From assembly GCF_000764305.2 (NCBI RefSeq), contig NW_025932564.1, positions 1 through 64,000 of the forward strand: a DNA stretch of 64,000 nt, read 5' to 3'. Positions 24,628 through 37,929 of this stretch are shown piece by piece. Source of the stretch: Hyalella azteca (taxonomy: Eukaryota; Arthropoda; Malacostraca; Amphipoda; Hyalellidae). Below the pieces are notes generated by a model that saw nothing but the letters and a program-made list of their open reading frames with translations, searched no databases and was not told the DNA's origin. Made by a program: the position numbers and the translations under genes. The first letter of the stretch is position 1; each line of letters begins with the position of its first letter.

Positions 24628-27600
24628 ATGGCTGGGAGATTCTCCCGCACCTACTCGCGTAAGCGTCCTCAACCTGCTCCTCCCATCAGTCAGTTTGATG
24701 CTCTAGTGAAGGATGGTTCAAGTGTTGCTAGCAATCAACCGGCTGCCACTAAAACTGCTGGTCATATTGGCAAATGGGGAATCACTTCATTCACATCACT
24801 TAGAGCCATAAATGGAGGTGAGGTCATAATAAGAATTAAGTCTTAACATCATGTTAAAGCTTTTTTATTAAATTTTATACTTGACTTGTTGAACCTTTTT
24901 TTATTTTATGTTCTTGTGACTGCATATATTTCAGTGGAAAGTGAAATAGTTCATCATTAATCCTCTCTTTACCTCCATTTACTATCATGTATCAATTACT
25001 TTTTTCAAACTCATTGTGATGTTCCCTTATTTCATTTAATATGCTGGTCTTAACCACAGGAAATGAAGATTCTTCTAAAAAGCAGCAGCTTCCGGGAAGT
25101 GATTCTCCAAACTACTTGCAACAAAACCTACCTGAAGGGATGCCATCAGTCTTAAACCACTGTGAAGCTGGAATGTCCCATGTAGTCAAGCCAGTTATCA
25201 CTTACAAAAGACGCAAATTTTTCAAAAGCAGAGGTGCCACAGAGGAAGTTTCTGCAGCTCCACCTGTAGATTCTGGTACAACACTTCCAACGACCAATTT
25301 TGTGAATACCAGTGGTTGTCAATTCAACAAGAATGCCAATAGCAGAAGCCAGGCAGAATCTACGAACGATTTTGATGCTTTGTTATCAAGCTCTCGGGGT
25401 GTTTCATCCAGCAGTACACATTCAATTGATTATAATCGTTCAAACAGCTATTCTGCTACTACCAATGCAGCTGCAGATTTACTAGTTCAGCATGCAAATG
25501 TTCCTCAAGCACGGCCATCCACCACTTTGGAAAATAAATCAGGCAACAGTGGCATAAGACTAAAAATTTTCAAAAGTCGGAATACCAAGTCAACATGGTC
25601 AGAAGGACAATACTCAAGCAAAGTTGAGCTACCCAGTGATGATTCAAGGGGTACAAGTATATCCAGCAGTGGTGCTAGTTCTCCAGAATCATTTGAAGTT
25701 AAAGATGAGGAAAAGGATAATGTGCGTGACACATTTGGGCACATTACACCTGCTCCTGCTAAAGTGCAAGAAATGACGGGGAAGCCTCGTTTCTCAGTTT
25801 TATCTCATATTGATCAACCCCAATCTTCCATAGATTCCATATTCCCCATCCCCAAGTCTCCTGCTAGAGATAATTCTTCTATCTGTTTAAACACTCTAAC
25901 AAATTCAGCTAACATTAACATTTCTTTAGACTCTAGTGCAGAATTTGGTGAGATTATTGATCAAAGTACTGGTTTACCTAGTTCTTTGTATGGCACCAAA
26001 GATTCTTGCTCTGATGATATGGCATCTTATGCCTCTTCTAGCATAGAAAATTCATCAAATGATGCACTATCTTCAAGAAAAAGCTACTCAAGAAAATTGT
26101 CCTCTTCAATTCCTAGCGAGGATGAAACCATCAAAAAGGTTTCTATGTTATCTGACCAAGACGATCTTAATAGTGAAAGATCTTCTTTGTCTGACACAGC
26201 TGTAGAAAATGACCATAGTACAAACTGTTCTAGTTCAAGTTCCTCTATTATATCATCTTTAGAAAGAAGTAACAATTATAGTAGAAATGGTACCAAAAGT
26301 TATGGAAACAAATTGAAACCTAAACAAAATACTTGTAGCAGAAGACGCCCTTTAGAAAACGACTTCCCCAATGAAAAACTCCCTCTAGATGTTAGAAACG
26401 TTAGCAGTGACAGGGCTATCTTGAAACCAATCACTGAAGAGAAATATGCATCCAGTAACAATTCTGTTTTGAACGATGCTGCTAATGTTGAGTCTTCAAT
26501 CAACAGTTTACCTTCAAGAGTTACCACCAAGCACGAGCTATTTTCTGATGACTTTAATGAAGACGAGATAATTGACAGAACTCAGCTTGTTAACAGTCCT
26601 GTGCTCGATTCTGCAATTGAAAGCAATGGACTATTTGTGTCTAATTTTAATGATAAGACTCCTCAGGAAGTGGAATCGTCAATAATAGCCTCTAATGCTT
26701 CATCAAATATTAGTTCTTATTCTGGGAGTTTGAATTCTATTGGCAAAGCAGCTTCAATGCCTGCTAGAGTTGGACATCTGAGGTCAACTTCTAGCGGACT
26801 ATTCAAAGACAAAGACGCTCCCAGTACTGCTAGTGAAATGAAGCTCCCTTTGAGCCTGCCAAAGAAGAGGAGCATATTCAAGAGCAGGGTGGTGCAAGAA
26901 GATAGCTGCAAGAAACGTGCAACGTACAACCACAAGTGGCACAGCTCAACAGATGAGAAAGAAGTCGATGAAATTCTCTCCAAAAAGGCATCAAGCTCTC
27001 AGTCTAGCGGCGCTTCTACAGACAAATCGCCCTCATTGTTTGATGATTTTGATTTTGATGGCAGTTCTGTTTCATCACTCAGAAGGGTTCAGTCGTGGTC
27101 AGCCCAGCCCTCCAATTCTGTTCTTCCCAGCTTAGACTCGACTTCTGAGCCTGGCTCTCAAGTAACGAGCGTCAAGTGCCACAAATCTGCAAAAGAGGTT
27201 TGATTATTATTGATTATTAGCATCTCTGCGCCTTCAGGAATGTGACAAGGATGCTTGTCATTAACATTTTTTTTTAATTATTCATATTGCTAAAAACTCA
27301 TAGCAGTATTGTAAAGTGTGAGTTTTTTTATAGCGTTTTATGATCAATATGAATTTTTGTTTCTTATTGTAATTAATTATTCACAGTACTACACTGTCGT
27401 CAAGAACGTGAAGAAGCTGCACCAGCTGCAAGAGTCGGGCGAGTTTCAGGAGTTTAATGACGATGTTGAGTATTTCTTGGACGCACTCCGAAGCAGCAAC
27501 TCGGCATCCACTCGCTGCCTTGCTGCTCTGAACCTGGCGCAGAAATGCATGGTGCCTGCCTTCAGGATGCATCTCAGAGCTCATGCCACCGTATGCAAGT

Positions 27601-30600
27601 TTTTCAGGGCTCTACAGGACGCTCATGAACACCCGGTGAGATATTGATCATATTTGCTGAACCTACAGCATAACCTACTTACATTGCCAAGATATTCCAT
27701 GTTTGATTCAATTGTCAGTCAGCTCTGAAGAAAATATGCGTGTAACTGCGTATATTGACCACTATGTAATAAATGTTTTGCTGAAGTATCTTATTTCAGG
27801 TACTACATAATTGCTATGAAAGTTTACATTTAATTTGAATTTTTTATTCTACATATGTGTACATTTATTTCTTATATATGTATATATGTATCTTTTATAT
27901 GTATATGTATTTCTTATGTACATTTATTTCTTAAAGACACCAGATTTAATTGTACTATTTTTCTTGCATTTAAAAGATATAATTTTAATCACTCGCTTCT
28001 ACTTCTGTGCATGTTCATATAGTAAAGTAACGATGGTTATTTGTACTTACAATGCAGGAAGTGTTCATACTCTGAAGATGCAGCTATTTCATCATATAAT
28101 ATGGCTTTTATCCATTAAAAACATTGAAAATTGTTTGTAAGGGTCGTATCTAACTATTGACGACTTCATTGCAATCATATCAACTAGTAAGCATCAAATT
28201 CCTAGTTACTGGCTTCTAATGATTTACTCCCGAGAATTAGTTAATGGTGAAATAATATGCGTTTAAAAATTATTTTTAAAGACAACACTTCTGAACAATC
28301 CAGTGTCTTTGATGTTACGCATTTACAATTAATTTCTAATTTTATTTTCATATATCGAAAAAAAAATTATTTTTTTTTTATTTTTTTATGATATCAAAGT
28401 TTTGTAAATTTTCAAAATTATTTATTCTGTCAATTGATTCATGCATTGTCTCTTACTTTATGCAATTGTGCAAAATTTCAGATCAAATGGACTGGTCAAA
28501 TTGTGTCATATATGGATTCTAAGATTTGTAGCAGACGAGAATATTTTTTAATTTTTTTTAAATGAAAAAAAAATTTAATTTTTAAAATTATTTATTTTGT
28601 AAATTGATTCATGCATTGTCTCCAACTTTAGCAATCATATCAACTAGTAAGCATCAAATTCCTAGTTACTGGCTTCTAATGATTCACTCGCGAGAATTAG
28701 TTAATGGTGTAATATGCCATTGTTTACTCATTACATGATGTCAACAGGCTCTGTCACTGTGTTCGGCGATGGTGATGTTTGCACTGAGCCAAGATCGCCT
28801 CAACATGGACCTGGACCGGGACTCCCTGGAGCTGATGCTGAACTTGCTTGACAGCGACGGTGGGGACGAAAGATCCTCGTCAGGCGCTTCAGGAGGTTCG
28901 GCCAATGGCAGCAGCCAGGCCGTGAACGAAGCCATGACCAAAATACGAGATTTGTGTGAACAGCTGCAGAAGAAGGGTCACGCCAAACACCTCGACCTCG
29001 ACAATCTCGACGTGAGTTTTATAACAAGTCCTCTCAACAGGTTGTTTTCCTTGTAATCAATTAACTTATAGGCGTGTGAGCTCCTGCTTTCTAGTGGAAA
29101 ATATATAAAGAGTATAATTGTGCTTAAGGATTGGGTTTGCCAACACTTGGATTATAATATTATCAACTATTTTTCATCTTAGTATGAGTAAACTAATCAC
29201 TTTTTTCATTCAATTTAGCTCCATTTTTTTGCTTCTTCATTAATAATCTCTTGCTTCTCTGGCATTGTAAGTAATCGATATAGTATTTTTTATATTAATT
29301 GAACACTTCTCCTAGCTGTCAGACATGCACCAAAGCTTGGAGACGTTTTCGATATATATGCATTTTCTCCCTTCTACATTTCGCATTTCTTGCTGAATGT
29401 CAGTACTCTCTGTTGGATATCAATTATCTTCTTGTAATTTATCAATGAATTTCTCGATTTTCAGACAGGCACCTTGGCCATGGAAACCCTGCTGAGCCTG
29501 ACGTCGAAGCGAGCGGGCGAGTGGTTCAAGGAGGAGCTGCGTGAGCTAGGAGGCGTCGACCATCTTGTCCGCACCGTCACGTCCTCCGTCAGACGGCTCG
29601 TCTCCTCCAAAGTTCTGCTTGGACTAAACTCCTGGGACTCTAACATGGCTGAGACTTTTTCAAAGATTGAGAGATGTTTGAAGGTCCTCGAAAATGTAAG
29701 TAAATTAATGCTTATAATTCTTTCATTCGTGATGTGTGGAGTTATGTTTATCCGTCAGATGAATTCATTCGCAATGTTTTAAATTCCATGTCTGTTTACT
29801 GAGTATCACTTGTGAGCTGGTATGGTGAGTCTACTGAGTATAACCTATTTTTCATTTTGATGAAAAAAATTGGTAATTAGATCTGAATATTTCAGGTGAC
29901 GCACCAAAACGAGTCGAACCAAGACTACCTCATGCAGTACCAGTCAGGGGTATTTTCCACGACACTAATGGATCTCTTCAGGCTGTGTCACGAGCAAATA
30001 CCCGTGGCAGCTGCTGCGTCTGCTCACAGTGAAGCTGCTGTAGCGGCAGCCAACTCTGTTGCCGAGCCAATTTGCGTGACGGTCTCGGGGCAGAAGCGGC
30101 ATGCCATCGCCACCAGCACTCCTAAGAAAAGGGATCAGGTGGTGTCAGCTCTTCAAGGCATTTCCAGCGCTTTAATTACCTCTATGAAGGTCTTAGTCAA
30201 CCTGACTCATAACTCAAGGAAATTGGGACTTGGCAGCAAGACTTTTGGCTCCCAGCCTGCAACCTATGACATCACACTCAGGTGCGACATACTCAGTCAA
30301 TAGAAAAATAAGAGAATTTGATAAGGGAGCTTTTTAAATCTCGGTTCGACTATGTATATTCATCGCATGGTTGGTAAACATTGGCCATAATCATTAGTTA
30401 TTTAGTCAAACCCTTATGTCTTGATCATCCTGAATTGTTCATTGATACATTGCAATCACAAATGTATTTATGCTAGCATCTCATGTGATATTACCTGCGC
30501 AGCTGCTTGCTCCAGCTGCCGCAGTATCTGGCGGTTGACACCAAGTTTGAGGTGATGGTGCTGTCGTGTTGTCTGCTGCTCAACCTGGTGGAGCACAGCC

Positions 30601-33600
30601 CAGAAAATCGCATCGCCCTCATGCAAGCCTCCGAGCCTGCTCAGCTCAAGCCTCCTCAAGACAACGAAAAAATATTCAGTGGTAAAGCTGCCTTCCAATT
30701 TCATGGCTGCATTTACCTTCTTGATGCTAGGCGTGATTAAATTTATGTTGAATTTAGATTTGTTTTTGCTGCTTCGAATTCTCGAGTATTGCTTATTGGC
30801 TACAAAAATTTGTTTCCTTGTGCTGGGCACTTGATCTCACTTTTTTCATCTTTACATAGAATGTTTACTTGAATTCCGTGGTCAGGTATGTTTTTTAGAA
30901 GAAATTTGCTGTCTACTTTTACTGCTCTTGAGTCCCACTGATTATGTTTTGGAGAGGACACCTTATTGAATCAATTACGGTGCTTGTTTTAGCTCTCATT
31001 TATTAGCTTGAAAAAAAATTGTGCTTGGTTGATTAATGGCTATTATTAGGGTCTCTGCCAATTATTGACCACGTGTTTTCTCTTGCTATTTTCCAGTTCC
31101 GTCCACAAGAAACAAACATTCTCAGCAGAACCAAGGTGCAATGAAAGCACTGGTGCAGATTTTCTTCTCGTGTGAAGCTAGTGCCAAAGAGCACGAAGCG
31201 CACACGGATCAAATAATCGACAGAGATTTAGACCAGAGCCAACGTAAGAAGGAAGACTCCAAAGAGGACGAGCTTGAGGAAACTGTGGCTAAATGTAAGC
31301 ATTATATTTCCTCTAGCGCAACAATCTTCACGAATGAGGCATAATAGACTACATTTATTGTAGTTGTAATTGGTTTTGTTTTATTAATGTTTTAACCATG
31401 AAGAAAAATAAGATTTTGTTTTTTATCTAAAAAGTAATATTCCGTTTTACTCTTGATTCAGAATAAAAGTGTGCTAGTCAATTATTTCCTAAGTAGCTAA
31501 ATGGTGAATTTGGTTGAGTTTTATTTGAATCGGTGCATGAAAATTATTTACAGATATTGAGCTATGATAGCTTCATTTACAGTTCTTGCGGTCTTGAGTT
31601 AAGTTTTTTTTAACTGATGTGAGAATTTACTGAGTAAAATTTACTCTCGCTACGGTATCGTCCATCCTTCTGCACATTAGAGCTCATCACTTTCGTCCCT
31701 AACTCTAAACGGGCTTGCCATTACTTAGAGTGTGCTCACTCAACAATAGGTCTACTTGCCAACTCTCTTCGATGAGGTTACCCTCATGTTCCCAGCTACC
31801 ATAACTTCTTGTTCAATGAACGGACTTTATGGCTTTCTTTGATTCATTTATATTTTCGACTAATCCTAGACTTTTATATGTGACCATATCACGTTTTGTA
31901 CAATTTCTCAATAATGTGATCGTTGGTTATTAAAAATCGTGCAGTGCTGCAGAAGGCTGGTCGTCACATGGAGGACACTCTGATTGCTGCGTATACTGCC
32001 CTCCTCACGGGCTATTGTATCATGGATGATAAAGTGAGTATAAGTTATTATTGTAACGATAATGGTAGGGCAACACCTTTTTCAGACTCTTATTTTTGAG
32101 TCCTATGAGTAAGACAAGTAAAGTACCTATCAGGGATAATAGCATTATCATAATCAGATATTGAATAAAATTTAGAACTGGGTCAGGGAATTAAGAATGA
32201 ACTGGTTCCTGGAAAATCTCTCGTTTGCCACTAACAATATTATTGCTCATCACAAATAAACTGCACAAATCTGCATCATAGTGGTCATTGGGGACACTGG
32301 GATCAGCGTCCCCAATGGGGGGTATCCCATTCCCCTTATCACAGGGACACTGGGAATGTCTGGATTGATAATTGTTTTTCATTTCAAACTTTATTTTGCG
32401 ACAAGACCGTCGGAGTAAAGCTTTTTAATAAGAATTTCAGAATCTTAAACTTGTTCAATTAAGATTTGCTAGATGACCAAAGCTGGGCATCAAGAGCAAG
32501 AGTTTTCAGACATTTGTTGAATTTCAGCGTTTAAGCCGGACCAATTTAAGGTGCAGATTTTGCATGATATGATAGATATGAGTTGAGACTCTAAACTAAA
32601 TTATTGTTTAGTAATTATAAAAAAGTTGAAATTTAATTATGATCTTGACTCTCTTCTAGGATTGCGAAGCTGCTGTGAGAAAGATGCTGCCTGAAGGCCA
32701 CTTCCGTACCATGGTTGCGGTGCTTAAGAAATTCCTACACTTCATGAACCTCACTGCAACCGTGAGTATTTACTGTTGGTCTGTGGTCATAAGATTTGCT
32801 TTGTTAGAGTTAATATCCGCTTATTTGTATTCTCTTCTTTTCCACAACGTCGGCCAACTTTATTTAATATCAATTGGCACCTATTATCAATAGGAGCGTT
32901 AGTTTATACGTATTAAAAAGGCTGGGTTCCTTTGAAACCCTGGGAAAATTCAGTCTCTTGCATTTTCAAGTTTTTCATGGAGATTGCAAAAATCATACAC
33001 AGTACTTAGACAAAGTGAATACTTTCCAGGCGTGACATCTTGCGAAAAGGCTTTCAATCTAGACTTAGTTTTAGTTTGAGATCCAGCCACTACGGTACTT
33101 CAGATACATTCTTCCATTAACATACAATTTAAAATTTGTATTATTCTAGTGTTACTGTGTTACCATGTCTGATGTTAGAGTAACAGCACGCAGTCAGTGA
33201 TGCTGTGTATAACAATAAAAGGCGAAATGAACTATTGAACCTAATGCCTATACTTGCGAAAATAGATCAATTTTTAATATTATCACCACTACTGTATTAG
33301 CTTACTCGACAATAAATGGGTGCCTATTGAGAGGAAATTTCTAAACTGTTAACTCACAAGTTCCATTTGAATTGCAATCAGTTTAACTAGTTTGGCAAAT
33401 AATAGCTCGTATCTATTTCCTGATACACGGTCACCATTTGTTGGGACTCCCTTTAACGGGTTTGTCAAACCAAAGCCAATATCTATGTAACGATACATCG
33501 CTGCCATTTGATGGTCCTCCCTCTAAGTTGTTTGATAAATATTAGCCCGTATGTATTTAGTTTGATTAGCATATATCTATTAACCGACACATCATTACCA

Positions 33601-33833
33601 TTTGCTGGAACTGCCTACAGACAAGCCTGCTGCGGTCACTGGCGCCCACGCAGAAAGTTGTGCGCTACATGGAGAAGCTGGACCCGCCTCTGAAGCCCTC
33701 GACGTCCGTAGCTGAGCGCGAACGCCTCGAGCAGGAAAAGAGGGACAGGGGCGAGGACACTGATGATGAAGACCTTGATTGTTCAGATGATCAACCTCCA
33801 TCAGATTCCTTAGTAGATGCCTTTGGATTTTAA
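24628..33833 (+). CDS. wapl: WAPL cohesin-release factor, complete 11-exon gene
   Basis: WAPL works with PDS5 to open the SMC3-RAD21 gate and remove cohesin from chromatin in the nucleus. CDS exons: 24628-24817, 25060-27197, 27387-27635, 28748-29011, 29465-29695, 29896-30281, 30503-30681, 31097-31294, 31945-32033, 32660-32761 and 33621-33833. All ten junctions are phase-consistent and give 1412 residues (human 1190, fly about 1700). The N-terminus MAGRFSRTYSRK carries the conserved YSR motif (residues 9-11) known to contact PDS5. Residues 64-776 are a Ser-rich disordered arm. The helical WAPL domain starts at YYTVVKNVKKLHQL (777) and includes NDDVEYFLDAL, RMHLRAH, DRLNMDLDRDSLELM, TLLSLTSKRAGEWFKEEL, GRHMEDTLIAAYTALL and LPEGHFRTMVAVLKKFLHFM. 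The protein ends in an acidic tail, ...DSLVDAFGF. Identification is secure; exon 1 upstream structure is unknown. Confidence 0.97.
25060..27197 (+). CDS. wapl: wapl exon 2: long disordered Ser-rich arm
   Basis: A single 2138-bp exon encoding residues 64-776, over half the protein, with no stop. It has no globular fold but three spaced basic motifs: KFFKSR (116-121), IFKSR (233-237) and IFKSR (669-673), each with nearby Arg/Lys. Long stretches of Ser/Asn with SSSxSS runs suggest phosphorylation. The FGF tripeptides that the human N-terminal arm uses to contact cohesin are not present in this exon. The exon ends ...HKSAKE at a GTTTGA donor. Confidence 0.93.
27387..32761 (+). CDS. wapl: wapl exons 3-10: HEAT-like WAPL domain
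   Basis: Eight exons encode residues 777-1342, the conserved helical domain that engages the cohesin ATPase heads. Compared with vertebrates there are low-complexity insertions in loops: a Ser/Gly run after LLDSDGGDE and an Ala-rich run, VAAAASAHSEAAVAAANS. Some introns are under 600 bp, others carry repeats (28171-28717) or the parent of the displaced copy at 21262. Phase agreement across every intron indicates an intact gene. Confidence 0.93.
28171..28717. repeat. 90-bp direct repeats bracketing a retroelement-like insert
   Basis: In wapl intron 3. The outer copies (28171-28260 and 28631-28717, starting GCAATCATATCAACTAG) are almost identical. The insert (about 28261-28630) contains two diverged units ending TTGATTCATGCATTGTCTC and GTGCAAAATTTCAGATC. 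It is related to the insert at 49236-49734. The tail style (AAATTTCAGATC...) resembles a non-LTR retrotransposon 3' end, but no coding part remains. Confidence 0.7.
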
Positions 33834-34035
33834 ACATGTGATTCCGATGATATGGAGGGCGCTGATGATAGAGACCTTGATTGTTGAGATGATCAACCTC
33901 CATCTGATTCTTTAGTAGATGCCTTCGGATTTTAAACATGTGATTAGGAGGACACTGATGATGTGGAAGACACCGGCGCGACGATACTGATGATAGAGAT
34001 CTTGATTGTTCAGATGATCAACTTCTACCATTGGG
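33621..34035 (+). repeat. wapl: wapl last exon with coding tail repeated into the 3' UTR
   Basis: The exon's final coding segment (33755-33833, DTDDEDLDCSDDQPPSDSLV then DAFGF) is repeated after the stop: a second copy 102 bp on (from 33857) and a truncated third from about 33950. The first shift is a multiple of three, so the second copy stays in frame behind TAA. It differs from the coding copy by three silent changes plus one Ser-to-stop change. Confidence 0.9.
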
Positions 34036-35722
34036 AAAAGTTTTGGTTTCTGCAAACGAATTCTACCACCTAAGTTTCTCAGAATTTTTGGGAACGTTTT
34101 TTTTTAATATTTCACATTTTCCTTTATAATTCAGTGAGTACGTGGTATCTCTTATCATATCACTTACTTAGACTTTTGCGATAGATCTTTCTTTTTGCCT
34201 GTGTTAAAGGTGATGATTTCCTTTTTGAGTCTGCATGGGTATATATATTTATGAACTAATTATTTGTGTTCTCAGTCTAGTTTTCTCTTCATTGTTTGTG
34301 CTTTAAGTTATTTTGTTACTGTTAACAGCACCTAAACTAGTTGTACATACACGGAATGGTTTTTAGATTGACTGCAGAATAATATTAAGAAATAAAAATG
34401 CTTGATTACTTATATTTCTTCAAAATTCAACAATTGTTTTCAAATTCTGGCATGAATGATTCAAATGTTGATGTTAAAGGCGAATGGCTATATTTGTTTG
34501 CATTAAAATGATCTAGGATTGGATCAATTGGGTTTATCAATTTGCCTTAGCTGTAATCGCTTATAGATGCTAAATTCTGTGATGACGTTCGTCGATATTT
34601 AATGTGCTGGGGGATTTTTTTTTTCATTTGGTACTACTTTACCTTCACTGAGGCGATTATGTTCAAGCGAATTGATTGGGTAAGGATTGTTTTTTTCTGG
34701 TGCTCATTTCTTTATTGTGCATATTAGAATGCGCAGTGCTGTACGTTGTTCTGTGTATAGAGCACCGCTCTCACTGAATTTACGAGCTCTTTTCTTTTAA
34801 ACTTTTCATGCCGTACGACTCGTCACTGTGGTCTCACAATTTAATTTACTGAATAATTAAGGGCTTGTTTTGATAATTGTACTTATTTGACTCGGGAGTA
34901 TAAAATTCAATGTAATGTGAGGAACTTCCGCTATGACAAGGTACAAATTAAGTGTTTTGTGAAAGTAAAACAGACGTCAATATTTTCCACCCTCTGGTTA
35001 GTGTTGTCCGGAGTTTTCTACATGGAATGTATTCAAATTTCAGCGATGACTGTAAATAGTTGTTTGCTTAGAGGAATCGTACAAATTTTCTTAGCACCTC
35101 CAATTTATAATGTAAATAAGCATAACCGTTATTGTTATGTTAGAGCGTAGAATAGTGTAGGTCTAGCTCCAAAATATCTATTTGGAGTGCCAGCCCAAGC
35201 TCCTGAATAGCTCCTCTGCGTGACCAAGTCACGACGATCTCTTATTTTTCGCTTTATTTATTTGATGGGACTTTCAGTACCACAACTGGAATGCTTTTCC
35301 CATGAGCTGAGTGGCCGGCATGCGTTTTCTTGCGTTGATGTTAACGAGTTGTACAGCACTTGATCAGGGTTACAGTTCTGACTTTAATATATATGAAACT
35401 TTCTTATTCTTTTAGACATTAGTCGAGTCGAGTAATGTTTTTTTTCAAATAGTTTACTGCTAGAAGCTTCACATGAGCCTCCTGATCAATATACATAAAA
35501 ATGTTCTAACTTTTTTTTGCTTTTATGAATGCTTATCGATTGAAACTTAAATTCCTTCCGCTAATGTTTGCGTAATTATGTTATGTGTGCGTTTTTTCAA
35601 ACTGCACATTTATTCAGTATAAATCTTATTTCTCTTCTGGGTGTGATAAATTTGCTTATCACAATCTTGAGGTAGAATTTCATATTCCTGGAGTGGCTGT
35701 GGCGGAAGGTAACATTATTGAT
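33708..35722 (+). repeat. Left copy of a 2-kb direct duplication (wapl 3' end)
   Basis: It starts inside the wapl last exon (GTAGCTGAGCGCG) and contains the last 42 codons, the tandem-repeated tail and about 1.9 kb downstream, with an AATAAA at 34391. It is repeated almost base for base at 38394-40420. It ends at ATTATTGAT, where the 2.7-kb element begins. Confidence 0.96.
34391..34396 (+). promoter_or_regulatory. wapl polyadenylation signal candidate
   Basis: AATAAA about 560 bp after the wapl stop; the duplicate carries the same hexamer at 39077. Other AT-rich candidates exist, so usage is a guess. Confidence 0.4.
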
Positions 35723-36774
35723 AGGGCGCAGGTACGCGTACATCAACTAATGCTATGAATAAACTATTAATACATAAATATTTTTAATGCGTAAATTTTT
35801 AAAGATGATTGACAGGTAGAGTTACAATGTCACAGTAATTTACCGATAATTAGCCCTTAATTCTGGATATTATACTTCAAATCCATAGTTGTTTCCAATG
35901 AAACGCGTGTGCCTGCGAAGTAGGAAAATCAACTATGCAACATAAAATAACTTTCTTGAAGACCTTTAAATGTAAGAGCGCAGAGATCGTAGATCTTGAT
36001 TCCGACGCTCGTGCAAATCAGCGTCTCATAAAATAAAATTTCAGCAATAACATAAGGAGAGAAAATGTATCGAAATTTTCATTTTTTTACTGAATTATTT
36101 TTATTTAATTGCCCACAACTGATCGCGGTGAGAATAAAAGCTTGCGGCGCAAGCAGACGATGACGATCGAGAAAGACGCTCCACAGACCGGAACCTCTTA
36201 AAGAAAAAATGTGCACATGTAATAACCATTTGAGAGATCCCCGTTCTGCTCCGACAACTTCATCGAACGGTAGAAGAAATTTTATTTCTCGTGAGGAATG
36301 AGTGATAGTTTATACAGAAAAGTCGGTAAAACTTGAGATGAGGGATACATGAACAAATTTAAATCATTACAAACTTAGCCTTGCTACGATTTCATCTGAC
36401 TTCATGTAACCAGTATGACATATTTTTCCACTTCCCAAATTTTCCAATACAAAAAAATCATATTCCAGTCAAAGTTTCATCTGCACCAGGTTAACTTGGT
36501 AAAGCACAGCTGTGTGAGGTCAAGTCATAATAGCTGGAGCCACAGGTCGAGTCAGAGGGTGTCTACTTTCACAACGTTTTGCTTGTGACCCACACTCATG
36601 AAAAACAAAGACTCACATACCCTGAAGAGGAAGTTACTACAAGAACATTGTAAAACAGCCTGAGAAAATCAATCAGTTCAACCTCTTTCACGAACCACAA
36701 AAATCTGCTTCCTTATAGTAGGCAATATACGTATTAAAAGAGTATTAATTAACTTGCACATAGGAACGCACTTT

Positions 36775-37070
36775 AATACACCAATCAACCACTACCAATT
36801 AGTCAACCATTTACAACCAATTAAACAAAATTAACTTTATAATCAAGCAATATTATCTAATCAAGCAATATTCACAAATCAAACATTATCAACTAATCAA
36901 CAATTATCAACTTATAAAACATTATCAACTAATCAACTATTACCCACTAATCAACCATTATCAACTAATCAACTATTGCCTACTAATCAACCTATTATCA
37001 ACTAATCAGCCATTATCAAATAATCAATTATTGCCAACTAATCAACCATTATCAACTAATAAACTTCGCA
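36775..37070. repeat. 18-bp satellite inside element copy 1
   Basis: Degenerate repeats of AATCAACCATTATCAACT. The same internal block is longer (to about 560 bp) in copy 2. An internal minisatellite between unique ends is common in some non-autonomous DNA transposons. Confidence 0.9.
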
Positions 37071-37929
37071 TTCAAATAAAAGACGCCCCAATACCGCTTC
37101 AGTATCCGACTACGGAAGGCTCATGCAGCAGCCTGACGACAGTCGGAAAAAACGCAATGGACGCGCAATTAAGACTTCAAAGATCAGCTCTTCTCCGGGG
37201 CTAAAAATTCTACCAAGAAAATATTTCACCCGAAATTCAAGGTTTACAAAAGCTAAATAATATTGCAATGAACGCAAATTAGAAAATAAATTTAGTTCTG
37301 ATCATTAAACGGTCAGGTGAACGTTACGATTACGTATCGATCGGGAAGGTCAGGTGTTTTAGAGATTATCTATATCGAAATTGGCATAAGAACATAATAA
37401 GTCTCAAACTTGATGAAAGCATACAATAGAACAGTTATACTCTTCTACGTTGTCGAAAATGAATTATGTAGTAATGTTCGCGTAAACATAACACGATGTG
37501 ACATTCCATTTAAAATAAAAAGGTTTTGGAGATCAACTCTGCCATCAGTTTCAAAGTACATAATACAAGTATTAACGAAGATTTAATTTTAGAAAAAATA
37601 CTCTGAATTTTAAACGCAGTTCTAAATATTCTACGCAGATAAGCATAATTTTCTATACTTTCGACCATGTTAAGTTTAACTACTTGAAATTATACGGCAG
37701 TATTTTGAAAGAGTGTACAATTCTCCTACTTTGGCATTACAATGCCAAGAAACGTGCACCCGGAACAACATAAAATATAAATTGGTTCGTATAATATGAC
37801 GCTGCGGTAGAACTTCGCAGGTGGTTGAATTAGGAATTACGGTATAGCCCCGCTGAACCTGCCATGTATGGCAGCTTTTAAATGTGTTTCTGTTGCGATA
37901 ATTTTCGAAGGTAATGAGGCTGTGCCATA

